A stretch of 64,000 nt of DNA from JBBRVP01 sp038246785 (GTDB lineage Bacteria > Actinomycetota > Actinomycetes > Jiangellales > Jiangellaceae). How positions within the stretch are numbered: position 1 is the first letter of the stretch; every line of letters starts with the position of its first letter. The translations under genes were made by a program, and so were the position numbers. The stretch lies in assembly GCA_038246785.1 (NCBI GenBank), contig JBBRVP010000001.1, positions 103,657 to 167,656 on the forward strand, given 5' to 3'. This document shows positions 7,646-14,992 of this stretch, piece after piece. The notes below the pieces were generated by a model. That model did not search any database. It worked only from the letters and a program-made list of their open reading frames with translations, and was not told where the DNA came from.

Positions 7646-8164
7646 TCAGATGTCGAGGTCCTCGACGGCGGGCTGCTCGGCGGCGGCCGCGACGATCTCG
7701 TACAGCTCGGTGGGGATCAGGCCACGCAGTTCCTCGAGCGAGCCCACGACGTCGAGGCTGGCTGTGGCGGCGGTCGTGCCCCACGTCTGCTCGGCGCTGA
7801 GGTGCTTGCGCCAGCCGCGGGCCTCGCCCTCGGGGCCGGCGCGGTGGGTGTACTCCGGTGAGCGCTCCGTGTGCACGACGTACTTGCCGGTGCGACTGCG
7901 ATAGACCCGGTATGTCTCGACGCGATCCTTCGTCGATCGTCCCCACTCGGCGAGCTGGACGCCCATGAACCGTTGCCGGCGACCCTTGCCGGGCCCGACC
8001 CGCACGGTGATCTCCTCGAACCCCTCGAGGCGTCCCTCTTCAGCCTCGACCAGCCGGCGCAACCCACGTGCGATCGCCGCCGACAGGTTGCCGCCGGCCA
8101 GCTCCTGGGCGCGCTGGTACAGCGCCAGGTCGCCGTCGGACACGTAGATCGTCTTGTTCGGCAC
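7646..8164 (-). CDS. EXLDI family protein, putative regulator
   Basis: This 172-residue protein ends in EDLDI, the C-terminal signature that names the EXLDI family. As I recall, members often sit beside DrrA-type ABC transporters, as here. The N-terminus (MPNKTIYVSDGDLALYQRAQ, then LSAAIARGLRRLVE) looks like a ribbon-helix-helix DNA-binding segment. The centre has GPGKGRRQRFMG and YRVYRSRTGKYVVHTERSPE. A transcriptional role over the transporter is inferred. The GTG start at 8164 appears leaderless (see 8171-8220). It lies 169 bp upstream of the ATPase gene. Confidence 0.8.
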   Translation of the reverse strand: MPNKTIYVSDGDLALYQRAQELAGGNLSAAIARGLRRLVEAEEGRLEGFEEITVRVGPGKGRRQRFMGVQLAEWGRSTKDRVETYRVYRSRTGKYVVHTERSPEYTHRAGPEGEARGWRKHLSAEQTWGTTAATASLDVVGSLEELRGLIPTELYEIVAAAAEQPAVEDLDI

Positions 8165-8170
8165 GCAGCT

Positions 8171-8220
8171 ATTGTAGCCACAAGAGGAGTGTACGCATAC
8201 GTATATCTAGATAGCAAGGT
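8171..8220 (-). promoter_or_regulatory. Leaderless promoter and AT-rich operator of the EXLDI gene
   Basis: On the minus strand a TACAAT -10 element (8176-8171) is separated from the GTG start by exactly six bases, the geometry of a leaderless transcript beginning at the start codon. No good -35 is seen. Just upstream is an AT-rich patch with overlapping symmetry, TATCTAGATA (8206-8215) and TACGTATGCGTA. This is a plausible operator for the ribbon-helix-helix-like product or another regulator. Confidence 0.5.
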
Positions 8221-8293
8221 TGGTGGCCCATCTGCCTCGCGCCGGGAGGTGCGCCCGCCGCCGATCCGACCGCGCTGGCCGTGCGACCCCTTG

Positions 8294-8387
8294 CCCCCGT
8301 ACGCGTTTGGGCCTCAGGGGGCTGCTGGGGCACCGGTGGCGCCTCTCCCTCCTCCGCAGGCTCTTGCACCCCAAATGTGTACGGGGG
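8294..8387. repeat. Inverted-repeat element, TACACATTTGGG type, copy 1
   Basis: CCCCCGTACGCGTTTGGG (8294-8311) is the reverse complement, with two mismatches, of the sequence at 8370-8387 (its complement reads CCCCCGTACACATTTGGG). The loop is about 58 bp. A second element with related ends lies at 25455-25536. No coding sequence is visible inside. The stretch 8221-8577 has no gene; it holds this element and the G-rich array. Confidence 0.65.
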
Positions 8388-8410
8388 CGCGGCAGACGGC
8401 CGGCGAGGCG

Positions 8411-8440
8411 GGCGGGGCCGGGCGGGGCCGGGCGGGGCCG
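8411..8440. repeat. G-rich 10-bp tandem repeat
   Basis: Three perfect copies of GGCGGGGCCG are followed by further G runs to about 8470. The plus strand has many closely spaced runs of three or four G, so a G-quadruplex is possible. It lies about 140 bp upstream of the DUF255 gene. Confidence 0.7.
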
Positions 8441-8577
8441 GGCGGGCGGGCGGCCCGGCCGGGCCGGGTCGGCGGGCCGCATGCGGGGACGGCCAGCCGT
8501 TGGACTCGACGCGCGTGTGCCACCGTGGGGGAGTCCTGCGGCGGCGACGCCGCCCGTGACCCGAGAGGGATGCTGCG

Positions 8578-10659
8578 GTGCCCAACCGGCTGGCCGACGC
8601 CACGAGCCCGTACCTCCTGCAACACCAGGACAACCCGGTCGACTGGTGGCCGTGGGGCGACGAACCGTTTGCGGAGGCCCGCCGCCGCGACGTACCCGTC
8701 CTGCTCTCGGTCGGCTACGCGGCCTGCCATTGGTGCCACGTCATGGCGCACGAGTCGTTCGAGGACCCGGCAATCGCCGAGCTCATGAACGAGCTGTTCG
8801 TCAACGTCAAGGTCGACCGGGAGGAACGTCCGGATGTCGACGCCGTCTACATGGACGCCGTCACCGCGATGACCGGGCACGGCGGTTGGCCGATGACGGT
8901 GTTCCTCACCCCGGATAGGCAGCCGTTCTACGCCGGCACCTACTTCCCGCCCACCTCGCGGCACGGGATGCCCAGCCTGGGTCAGCTCCTGCAGGCCGTG
9001 TCCGAGACCTGGCGCGAGCGCCGCGCCGACGTCGTGGCGCAGGGCGCCGAGGTCGTCCGCCGGCTGTCCGACGCGCACACCGTGCCCGGTGCCGGCGAAC
9101 CGCCGGGCGAGTCCGACCTGCGCGCCGCCATCGACGTGCTGAGTGGCGAGCTCGACGCACGCCACGGCGGCTTCGGAGACGCGCCGAAGTTCCCACCGTC
9201 GATGGTGCTCGAGGCGCTGCTGCGCCACGCGGCGCGCACCGGCGACCACCGCGCACTGGCGATGGCCGAGCAGACGCTGGAGGCGATGGCGCGCGGCGGC
9301 GTCTACGACCAGCTCGCCGGAGGCTTCGCGCGCTACAGCGTCGACGCCGCGTGGGTCGTCCCGCACTTCGAGAAGATGCTGTACGACAACGCGTTGCTGC
9401 TGCGCGTCTACGCGCACGCCTGGCGGGCGACCGGCTCGACGCTGCACGAGGGCGTGGTGCGCGACACCGCGGGCTTTCTGCTGCGCGACCTGCGCACCGC
9501 AGAGGGCGGCTTCGCCTCGGCGCTGGACGCCGACACCGTGGTCGAGGGACCCGGCGGCCCGCACAGCGTCGAGGGCGCGACGTACGTCTGGACGCCGGCA
9601 GAGCTGTGCCACGTGCTCGGGGACGCCGACGGCGCCTGGGCGGCTGACCTGCTGTCGGTCACCGAGCACGGAACCTTCGAGCATGGAGCCTCCACGCTGC
9701 AACTGCGCACCGACCCTGACGATCCGCCCCGCTGGTCGGCCGTGCGGCGCCGGCTGCTCGCGGCGCGGGCGGATCGACCGCAGCCCGCCCGCGACGACAA
9801 GGTCGTCGCCGGCTGGAACGGGCTTGCGGTCGCTGCGCTGGCCGAGGCCGGTGCGCTGCTCGACGAGCCGGCGTGGATCGAGGCGGCGAGGGCCTGCGCC
9901 GACCTGCTCGTACGTCTGCACCTCGACGAGCACGGACGCCTGCTGCGCACCTCCCGAGCGGGGGCGGCCGGCCGCAACGCGGGCGTGCTCGAGGACCACG
10001 GCGACGTCGCCGAGGGGCTGCTCGCCCTCGCCCAGGTCACCGGCGACCCGGCGTGGCTCTCGCTCGCCGAACAGCTGCTCGAGGTCGTGCTGCGCCACTT
10101 CACCGACCACGACGCAGCTGGAGCGGGGTTGCAGTTCTGGGACACCGCCGACGACGCCGAGCAGCTGGTCCGCCGGCCGCGGGACCCCACCGACAACGCC
10201 ACCCCTTCCGGTCGGCACGCGGCCGCCGGCGCGCTGCTGACGTTCGCGGCGCTGACCGGCTCCGCCCGCCACCGACAGGCGGCCGAGGCGGCTCTGGACG
10301 TGGCGACGCTGCTGGCCCGCCGAGCTCCCCGCTTCGCCGGCTGGGGTCTCGCCGTGGCCGAGGCCCGTCTCGCCGGACCGGTCGAGGTGGCGGTCGTCGG
10401 TGAGGTCGACGACCCCGACGCGACCGCCCTGCGCCGCGTCGCGCAGTGCTCGACCAGCCCGGGCGCCGTGGTCGCCTTCGGCGCGCCCGGCTCGTCCGCC
10501 GCGCGGGAGGTTCCGCTGTTGCGCAACCGGCCGCTCGTCGACGGCCGGCCCGCCGCGTACGTCTGCCGTGGCTTCGTCTGCGAAAGACCGGTCACGACAC
10601 CGGACGAGCTCGCCCGCGCGCTGCGGCCGGCCGGGTCGGAGGCGGTCCACGACGGCTGA
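8578..10659 (+). CDS. DUF255 thioredoxin-fold protein (YyaL/SPATA20 family)
   Basis: This 693-residue protein opens with NRLADATSPYLLQHQDNPVD and has GYAACHWCHVMAHESFEDPA, the modified thioredoxin-like CxxC motif of the YyaL/SPATA20 family. GGWPMTVFLTPDRQPFYAGT follows. The C-terminal part is an (alpha/alpha)6-barrel-like region (GGVYDQLAGGFARYSVDAAW; YDNALLLRVYAHAW) resembling N-acylglucosamine 2-epimerases. The biochemical role is not settled. It is probably cytosolic. The GTG start is preceded by GAGGGA. No partner gene is obvious. Confidence 0.92.
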   Translation: MPNRLADATSPYLLQHQDNPVDWWPWGDEPFAEARRRDVPVLLSVGYAACHWCHVMAHESFEDPAIAELMNELFVNVKVDREERPDVDAVYMDAVTAMTGHGGWPMTVFLTPDRQPFYAGTYFPPTSRHGMPSLGQLLQAVSETWRERRADVVAQGAEVVRRLSDAHTVPGAGEPPGESDLRAAIDVLSGELDARHGGFGDAPKFPPSMVLEALLRHAARTGDHRALAMAEQTLEAMARGGVYDQLAGGFARYSVDAAWVVPHFEKMLYDNALLLRVYAHAWRATGSTLHEGVVRDTAGFLLRDLRTAEGGFASALDADTVVEGPGGPHSVEGATYVWTPAELCHVLGDADGAWAADLLSVTEHGTFEHGASTLQLRTDPDDPPRWSAVRRRLLAARADRPQPARDDKVVAGWNGLAVAALAEAGALLDEPAWIEAARACADLLVRLHLDEHGRLLRTSRAGAAGRNAGVLEDHGDVAEGLLALAQVTGDPAWLSLAEQLLEVVLRHFTDHDAAGAGLQFWDTADDAEQLVRRPRDPTDNATPSGRHAAAGALLTFAALTGSARHRQAAEAALDVATLLARRAPRFAGWGLAVAEARLAGPVEVAVVGEVDDPDATALRRVAQCSTSPGAVVAFGAPGSSAAREVPLLRNRPLVDGRPAAYVCRGFVCERPVTTPDELARALRPAGSEAVHDG

Positions 10660-10784
10660 GGGCGCTGCTGCATACGCCACGCGCCCGGGTTGAGCCGGCA
10701 GCGGCGGGGCAGGTTCGCATCGTGCGGGACCCGACCGCCTCCTCGCGCGGCCCGGCACGGCACCGCCCGCGGTGGAGACCGCGC

Positions 10785-11954
10785 GTGGGCGACACCGGGC
10801 CGGACCGCGGCCGCCCCGCGGCACCCAAGCCGGCGCCCGCCGCGGCGTCCCGGCCGCAGCGGGCCACCTCGCGGCTCGGGTCGTCGCTGCCGGCGTGGCT
10901 GCGCGTCACCGTCGCATACTGCGCGGCCGGGCTGGTGCTCGTGGTCGCCGGCTGGATCCTCCTACAGCTGCTGGTGGCCGTGCGCGTGGTCACCTTCGCC
11001 GTGATCGGCGCCCTGCTGCTCGCGGCGGTGCTGAGCCCGCTGTCTCGCTGGATGGCCCGAGCCGGGGCACCTCGCTGGGTGGCCGGCCTGACTCCGCTCC
11101 TGCTGTTGCTCGGCGTTCTCGCGACCTCCGGCTACTTCATCGTCCGGCGGACGCTCAGCCAGCTGGGCGACCTGCAGGGGGCGCTGGCCGCCGGTGTGAG
11201 CCAGCTGCGCAGCTACTTCACCGGGCCGCCGCTGTCCCTCAACGCGGACCGCCTGGACCAGATCCGCGACATCGTCGTCGGGCGCATCAACGAGGTCTTC
11301 CATGACCCGCTGGCCTCGGCCGCCTTCGTGCTGGAGGTCCTCAGCAGCGTCATCCTCGCGCTGTTCCTGCTGTTCTTCCTGCTCAAGGACGGCGCTCAGA
11401 TGTGGCAGTGGATCGTCCGGCTCGTGCCGCCGGAGCGCCGCGAGCGGGTGGACGGCGCCGGGAGACGCGGCTGGTGGACGCTGACCCGATACGTCGTCGG
11501 CTCGGTCGTCATCGCCCTGATCGACGCCGTCTCGATCGGGGTGGCGCTCTATCTGATCGGCGTACCGCTGGCCTTGTCCCTTGCTTTGCTCATCTTCTTC
11601 AGCTCCTTCGTGCCGATCCTCGGCGCCACCGTGAGCGGTGCAGCGGCCGTTCTCGTCACGCTGGTCAGCCTGGGCCTGCCGGAGGCGCTGCTCGTGCTGG
11701 GCGTCGTCGTGCTCGTCCAGCAGCTCGAGGGCAACCTGCTCCAGCCGGTCGTGATGGGCCGAGCCGTCGAGCTGCACCCCGTGGTCATCCTCGTCGCCGT
11801 CAGCTCCGGAGGGCTGCTGGCTGGCATCCCAGGCGCGGTGGTCGCCGTCCCGCTCACGGCCGTGAGCTACCAGGTGATCCACTACCTCGCCGATCCGGAC
11901 GCCGAGCCGGGTGACCCCGTACGCCGCGCAGGGCCGGACGGCGCGACCAGCTGA
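10785..11954 (+). CDS. AI-2E family transporter (PerM-like)
   Basis: This is a membrane protein of about 389 residues with paired hydrophobic spans at the N-terminus (VLVVAGWILLQLLVAVRVVT) and a Ser/Gly-rich C-terminal core with FFSSFVPILGATVSGAAAVL and QQLEGNLLQPVVMGRAVELH. Both are hallmarks of the AI-2 exporter/PerM family. The family includes exporters and Na/H antiporters, and the substrate here is unknown. GTG at 10785 has GGAG 8 bases upstream. GTG at 10722 would add 21 residues without a clear ribosome site. Confidence 0.9.
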   Translation: MGDTGPDRGRPAAPKPAPAAASRPQRATSRLGSSLPAWLRVTVAYCAAGLVLVVAGWILLQLLVAVRVVTFAVIGALLLAAVLSPLSRWMARAGAPRWVAGLTPLLLLLGVLATSGYFIVRRTLSQLGDLQGALAAGVSQLRSYFTGPPLSLNADRLDQIRDIVVGRINEVFHDPLASAAFVLEVLSSVILALFLLFFLLKDGAQMWQWIVRLVPPERRERVDGAGRRGWWTLTRYVVGSVVIALIDAVSIGVALYLIGVPLALSLALLIFFSSFVPILGATVSGAAAVLVTLVSLGLPEALLVLGVVVLVQQLEGNLLQPVVMGRAVELHPVVILVAVSSGGLLAGIPGAVVAVPLTAVSYQVIHYLADPDAEPGDPVRRAGPDGATS

Positions 11955-11983
11955 GGCAACTCGCCGACGGCTCGCTGCCGAAC

Positions 11984-12027
11984 CTGTCAGGCCGCGGCGT
12001 GGCTGCGACCCCGCGTCGGCCTGACAG
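11984..12027. repeat. TGTCAGGC inverted repeat, copy 1 (possible terminator)
   Basis: CTGTCAGGCC (11984-11993) pairs with GGCCTGACAG (12018-12027), with partial pairing further in. It lies between two convergent genes, so it could end transcription from both sides. Two related elements stand in tandem at 40433-40563 in a different context, which suggests a dispersed repeat. Confidence 0.65.
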
Positions 12028-12065
12028 ATTGCGGGGGTGGGGTGCCCGTCGGTTCGAGGCAGCCG

Positions 12066-13862
12066 TCACCGCACGGTGGCCGGCCGCTCGGCTGCATCCA
12101 GTGCCGGGCTCTCGTGCAGCGTCGCCGTGCACTCCAGGAGGAGTGCGTGGACGAACGCCTGCGGCAGGTTGCCGCGCAGCTGGCGCTGCTGGACGTCGAA
12201 CTCCTCGCTGAACAGGCCGGGCGGGCCGCAGGCGGCGCGGTTGCGCTCGAACCATCGGTACGCCGCTACGTGAGCGCCCTGGTGGTGCTTGGCCAGGGCC
12301 ATGAAGAACCCGCAGACGGCGAAGGCGCCCTCGGCGTCGCCGAGCGGCTGCGCGCCGTGCGCATAGCGGTAGGCGTAGTGCTCCTCGGCCAGCTCACGCT
12401 CGACGGCGGCGAGCGTCGTCCGGGTCCGCGGGTCGTCGGCAGGCAGCGCCCCGCGTACCGGTGGGAGGACGAGCGCCGCGTCGACCTCGGGCAGGTTGGC
12501 GGCGCGCTGCCACGCCCCGTCCCGGCGCAGACACCGGCGGCTGGTCTCGGCGAGCAGCCGGTCCGCCAGGCCCGCCGCACGGCCCACGAGGGGTCCGTCG
12601 GACGCCCCGGCGACCCGGCGCAGCCCGGCGACGCAGGCCAGCCGCGAGTGGGTCCACCATTCGTCGGCGAGCTCCCAGATGCCGGCGTCGGGCTCCTCCC
12701 AGCGGTCCGCGACGACCTCGACCGCCAGCTGGACCGCACGGCGTCCGTCGTCGTCCAGGCGGTCGCGCTCAGCCGCAGCCGCGAGCAGCTGCAGGACCTC
12801 ACCGACCGAGTCGAGCTGCCACTGCCGGTTGGCATGGTTGCCGACGACATCGCGGCCCCCGGGATAGCCGGACAGGCCGAGCCGGCGCTGGTCCGGGACG
12901 CGGCCACCGTCGACGAGGTAGGCGGGCCGCAGCCGGGGCCCGTCCTCGAGCAGCCGGGCCGTCACGAAGCGCACAGCGGAGTCCAGCAGCGCGTCGACGC
13001 CGGCCGTGGCGGCGGCCACCCCGGCGTAGCACTGGTCACGCACCCACGCGTAGCGGTAGTCGTAGCTGCGCCCCTGCTCGGCTCGCTCGGGCAGCCCAAG
13101 CGTCGCTGCCGCGACCATGCCTCCGTCGGCGCTGGTCAGTCCGTGCATCACCGCCACCGCGTGGCGGGCGTCGCGGGGTGCGATCGTGGCGGCCAGCGCC
13201 GGCACCCGCATCTCCCAGTCGTGCAGCGTCTCCTGCCACAGGGCGCCGGCATCGACCGGATCCGGGAGGCTGCGGTCGCTCACCTCGAGGACGAGGTCGT
13301 GGTGCTCGCCCGGCACGGTCAGATCCATCGTGAGGACGCCGGAGTCGTCCAGGTGCGCGCGGGCGGCGCCGCTCCAGCGGAAGTACAGATCTCCGGTGCG
13401 ACCGGTCCACCGACCCGCGTCGTCGCGGTGCACCCGGCGGGCTCGATGGCTGCCGAACCCGGCGCGAAGGTCGAGGACGACCCGCACCTCGGCATCCTCG
13501 TGGACGGGGATGATGCGGCGCAGGAGCACCAGCCGGTGCTGGTCCGCGGGCCGGGCAAGGGCCTCGTGGCACTCCAGGCAACCGGTCTTGGTGGTCCAGC
13601 GGTCGCGCCACACGAGCGAGCCGGGGATATACGAGCCGCCCCAGACGAACCGCTGGCGCGGGGTGACGGCGTATGTGCCGGCACCGCCCACCAGAGTGCT
13701 GAACACTGCGTCGTCGTGCCAGCGTGGTGCGCACAGCCAGGCGATGTCACCGCGGGGTCCGACCAGGGCACCCCGCTCGCCGTCGGCGAGCAGGGAGTAC
13801 TCCCGAAGGACGTGCGGCGGGAAGTCGCCCCCGGCGATCTCGCCCGCGCTGCGCGCGGTCAC
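12066..13862 (-). CDS. Second glycoside hydrolase family 15 protein
   Basis: This is a 598-residue GH15 protein. REYSLLADGERGALVGPRGD opens the beta-sandwich, RSYDYRYAWVRDQCYAG is the family signature (about residues 264-280), and GLFSEEFDVQQRQLRGNLPQ (about 551-570) carries the catalytic Glu region. It is clearly diverged from the GH15 protein at 1679-3475 although equal in length, so they are paralogs and not a recent copy. The GTG start overlaps the enolase-family stop as GTGA. As the last gene of a four-gene operon with oxidative enzymes, it may feed glucose from trehalose or glucan into that pathway. Confidence 0.92.
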   Translation of the reverse strand: MTARSAGEIAGGDFPPHVLREYSLLADGERGALVGPRGDIAWLCAPRWHDDAVFSTLVGGAGTYAVTPRQRFVWGGSYIPGSLVWRDRWTTKTGCLECHEALARPADQHRLVLLRRIIPVHEDAEVRVVLDLRAGFGSHRARRVHRDDAGRWTGRTGDLYFRWSGAARAHLDDSGVLTMDLTVPGEHHDLVLEVSDRSLPDPVDAGALWQETLHDWEMRVPALAATIAPRDARHAVAVMHGLTSADGGMVAAATLGLPERAEQGRSYDYRYAWVRDQCYAGVAAATAGVDALLDSAVRFVTARLLEDGPRLRPAYLVDGGRVPDQRRLGLSGYPGGRDVVGNHANRQWQLDSVGEVLQLLAAAAERDRLDDDGRRAVQLAVEVVADRWEEPDAGIWELADEWWTHSRLACVAGLRRVAGASDGPLVGRAAGLADRLLAETSRRCLRRDGAWQRAANLPEVDAALVLPPVRGALPADDPRTRTTLAAVERELAEEHYAYRYAHGAQPLGDAEGAFAVCGFFMALAKHHQGAHVAAYRWFERNRAACGPPGLFSEEFDVQQRQLRGNLPQAFVHALLLECTATLHESPALDAAERPATVR

Positions 13863-14992
13863 GCCACACGCCACTGGTCGGCAGACCCGCGAAGCCGCAT
13901 GCCGTGGCCGGGCACGGATCGGTCGAGGGTGAGCCGCCCCTCGCGTACGGCGGGTGCGCCGTCGACGAGCAGCGGCTCGAGGCGGGCATGGTCGGCGAAC
14001 CACTCGACGTGGCGGACGTTTGCGGCCGCGGCCGCGACCGGCAGGTGCAGCGCAGGGGCGCAGTGCCCGGAGACGTCGAGCCCGGCAGCGGCGGCGACGC
14101 CGGCGTTGGCCAGCCAACCGGTGTAGCCGCCGCAGCGGGTGACATCGAGCTGGAGGCAGTCGACGACGGGGCACAGCGCCGCCGCGTCGTAGGGCAGCGA
14201 GACGTACTCCCCGGACGCCACATCGGAGCGCACCGCGGCCCGCGTCGCCCGCAAGCCGTCGAGGTCGTCGCTGGTGACCGGCTCCTCGAACCAGGTGACG
14301 CCCAGCTCGTCGAAAGCCGCCCCCATCCGCCGGGCCTGCCCGCGGTTGTAGCCCCCGTTGGCGTCGACCATGACGTCGATCCCGGGGCCGCACAGCTCGC
14401 GCACCTTTCGTACGCGGCGCAGGTCGCGGTCGAGCCGGGTGCCCCACGACTCCGCGACCTTGATCTTCACAGCCGAGCAGCCGGACCCGAGCCAGCCATC
14501 GACCTGTTCGCGCAGCTGGTCGTCGTCGAGGCTGGTGAAGCCTCCGCTGCCGTAGACCGGCACGGCCTCGCGGGTCACGCCAAGCAACTCGGCGAGCGGC
14601 TGCCCCGCGAGTCGTGCCGCCAGGTCCCACAGGGCGATGTCGACCGCCGAGACGGCCTGCATGCTCAGCCCGCGGGAGCCGAGGTTGCGGCAGGCCCGGG
14701 CCATCGTCTGGTAGGCGCCCCGGACGTCGTGGACCCGGCAGCCGGTCACGGCCGAGGTCAGGTGCTCCTCGACGAGCCGGGCGGCCGCCCCGGACGAGTA
14801 CGTCCAGCCGAGCCCGGTCTCACCGCCTGCGTGGGCCTGGACGACAACGGCGGTGGTGGCCTCCCAGGTGAGCGTCCCGTCCGACTCCGGCTCAGGGGTC
14901 GGGAAGCGGTAGACCGAGACCCCGACGGACTCCACCCGCAGACCAGCGGGGACCCGTTCGCCGAGCCGGGTAGCCGTTTCTGCGGGGGTCAC
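13859..14992 (-). CDS. Enolase-superfamily dehydratase/racemase (mandelate racemase group)
   Basis: This is a 377-residue enzyme of the mandelate racemase/muconate lactonising group. The KxK motif is CSAVKIKVAES. Metal ligands are in DVMVDANGGYN (Asp), TWFEEPV (Glu) and SDVASGEYV (Glu). The Asp-His dyad appears in LQLDVTRCGGYTGW and LDVSGHCAPAL. A KxK plus Asp-His set fits sugar-acid dehydratases or racemases. The substrate is not readable from sequence, though sugar-acid dehydration would suit the neighbours. GTGA overlaps couple it to the genes on both sides. Confidence 0.88.
   Translation of the reverse strand: MTPAETATRLGERVPAGLRVESVGVSVYRFPTPEPESDGTLTWEATTAVVVQAHAGGETGLGWTYSSGAAARLVEEHLTSAVTGCRVHDVRGAYQTMARACRNLGSRGLSMQAVSAVDIALWDLAARLAGQPLAELLGVTREAVPVYGSGGFTSLDDDQLREQVDGWLGSGCSAVKIKVAESWGTRLDRDLRRVRKVRELCGPGIDVMVDANGGYNRGQARRMGAAFDELGVTWFEEPVTSDDLDGLRATRAAVRSDVASGEYVSLPYDAAALCPVVDCLQLDVTRCGGYTGWLANAGVAAAAGLDVSGHCAPALHLPVAAAAANVRHVEWFADHARLEPLLVDGAPAVREGRLTLDRSVPGHGMRLRGSADQWRVA

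Noticed and set aside
8403..8470. Possible CRISPR-like or coding repeat
   Set aside because: The 10-bp repeats are directly adjacent with no spacers and no cas gene nearby. Other tandem arrays here (25297, 41611, 52911) also lack spacers.
8314..10824. 836-codon open frame antisense to the DUF255 gene
   Set aside because: It is a composition-driven shadow with no recognisable domain, covered by a clearly conserved protein on the plus strand.
12042..14126. Plus-strand open frame across the second GH15 and enolase-family genes
   Set aside because: It crosses the boundary of two well-supported minus-strand genes and shows no family motif.
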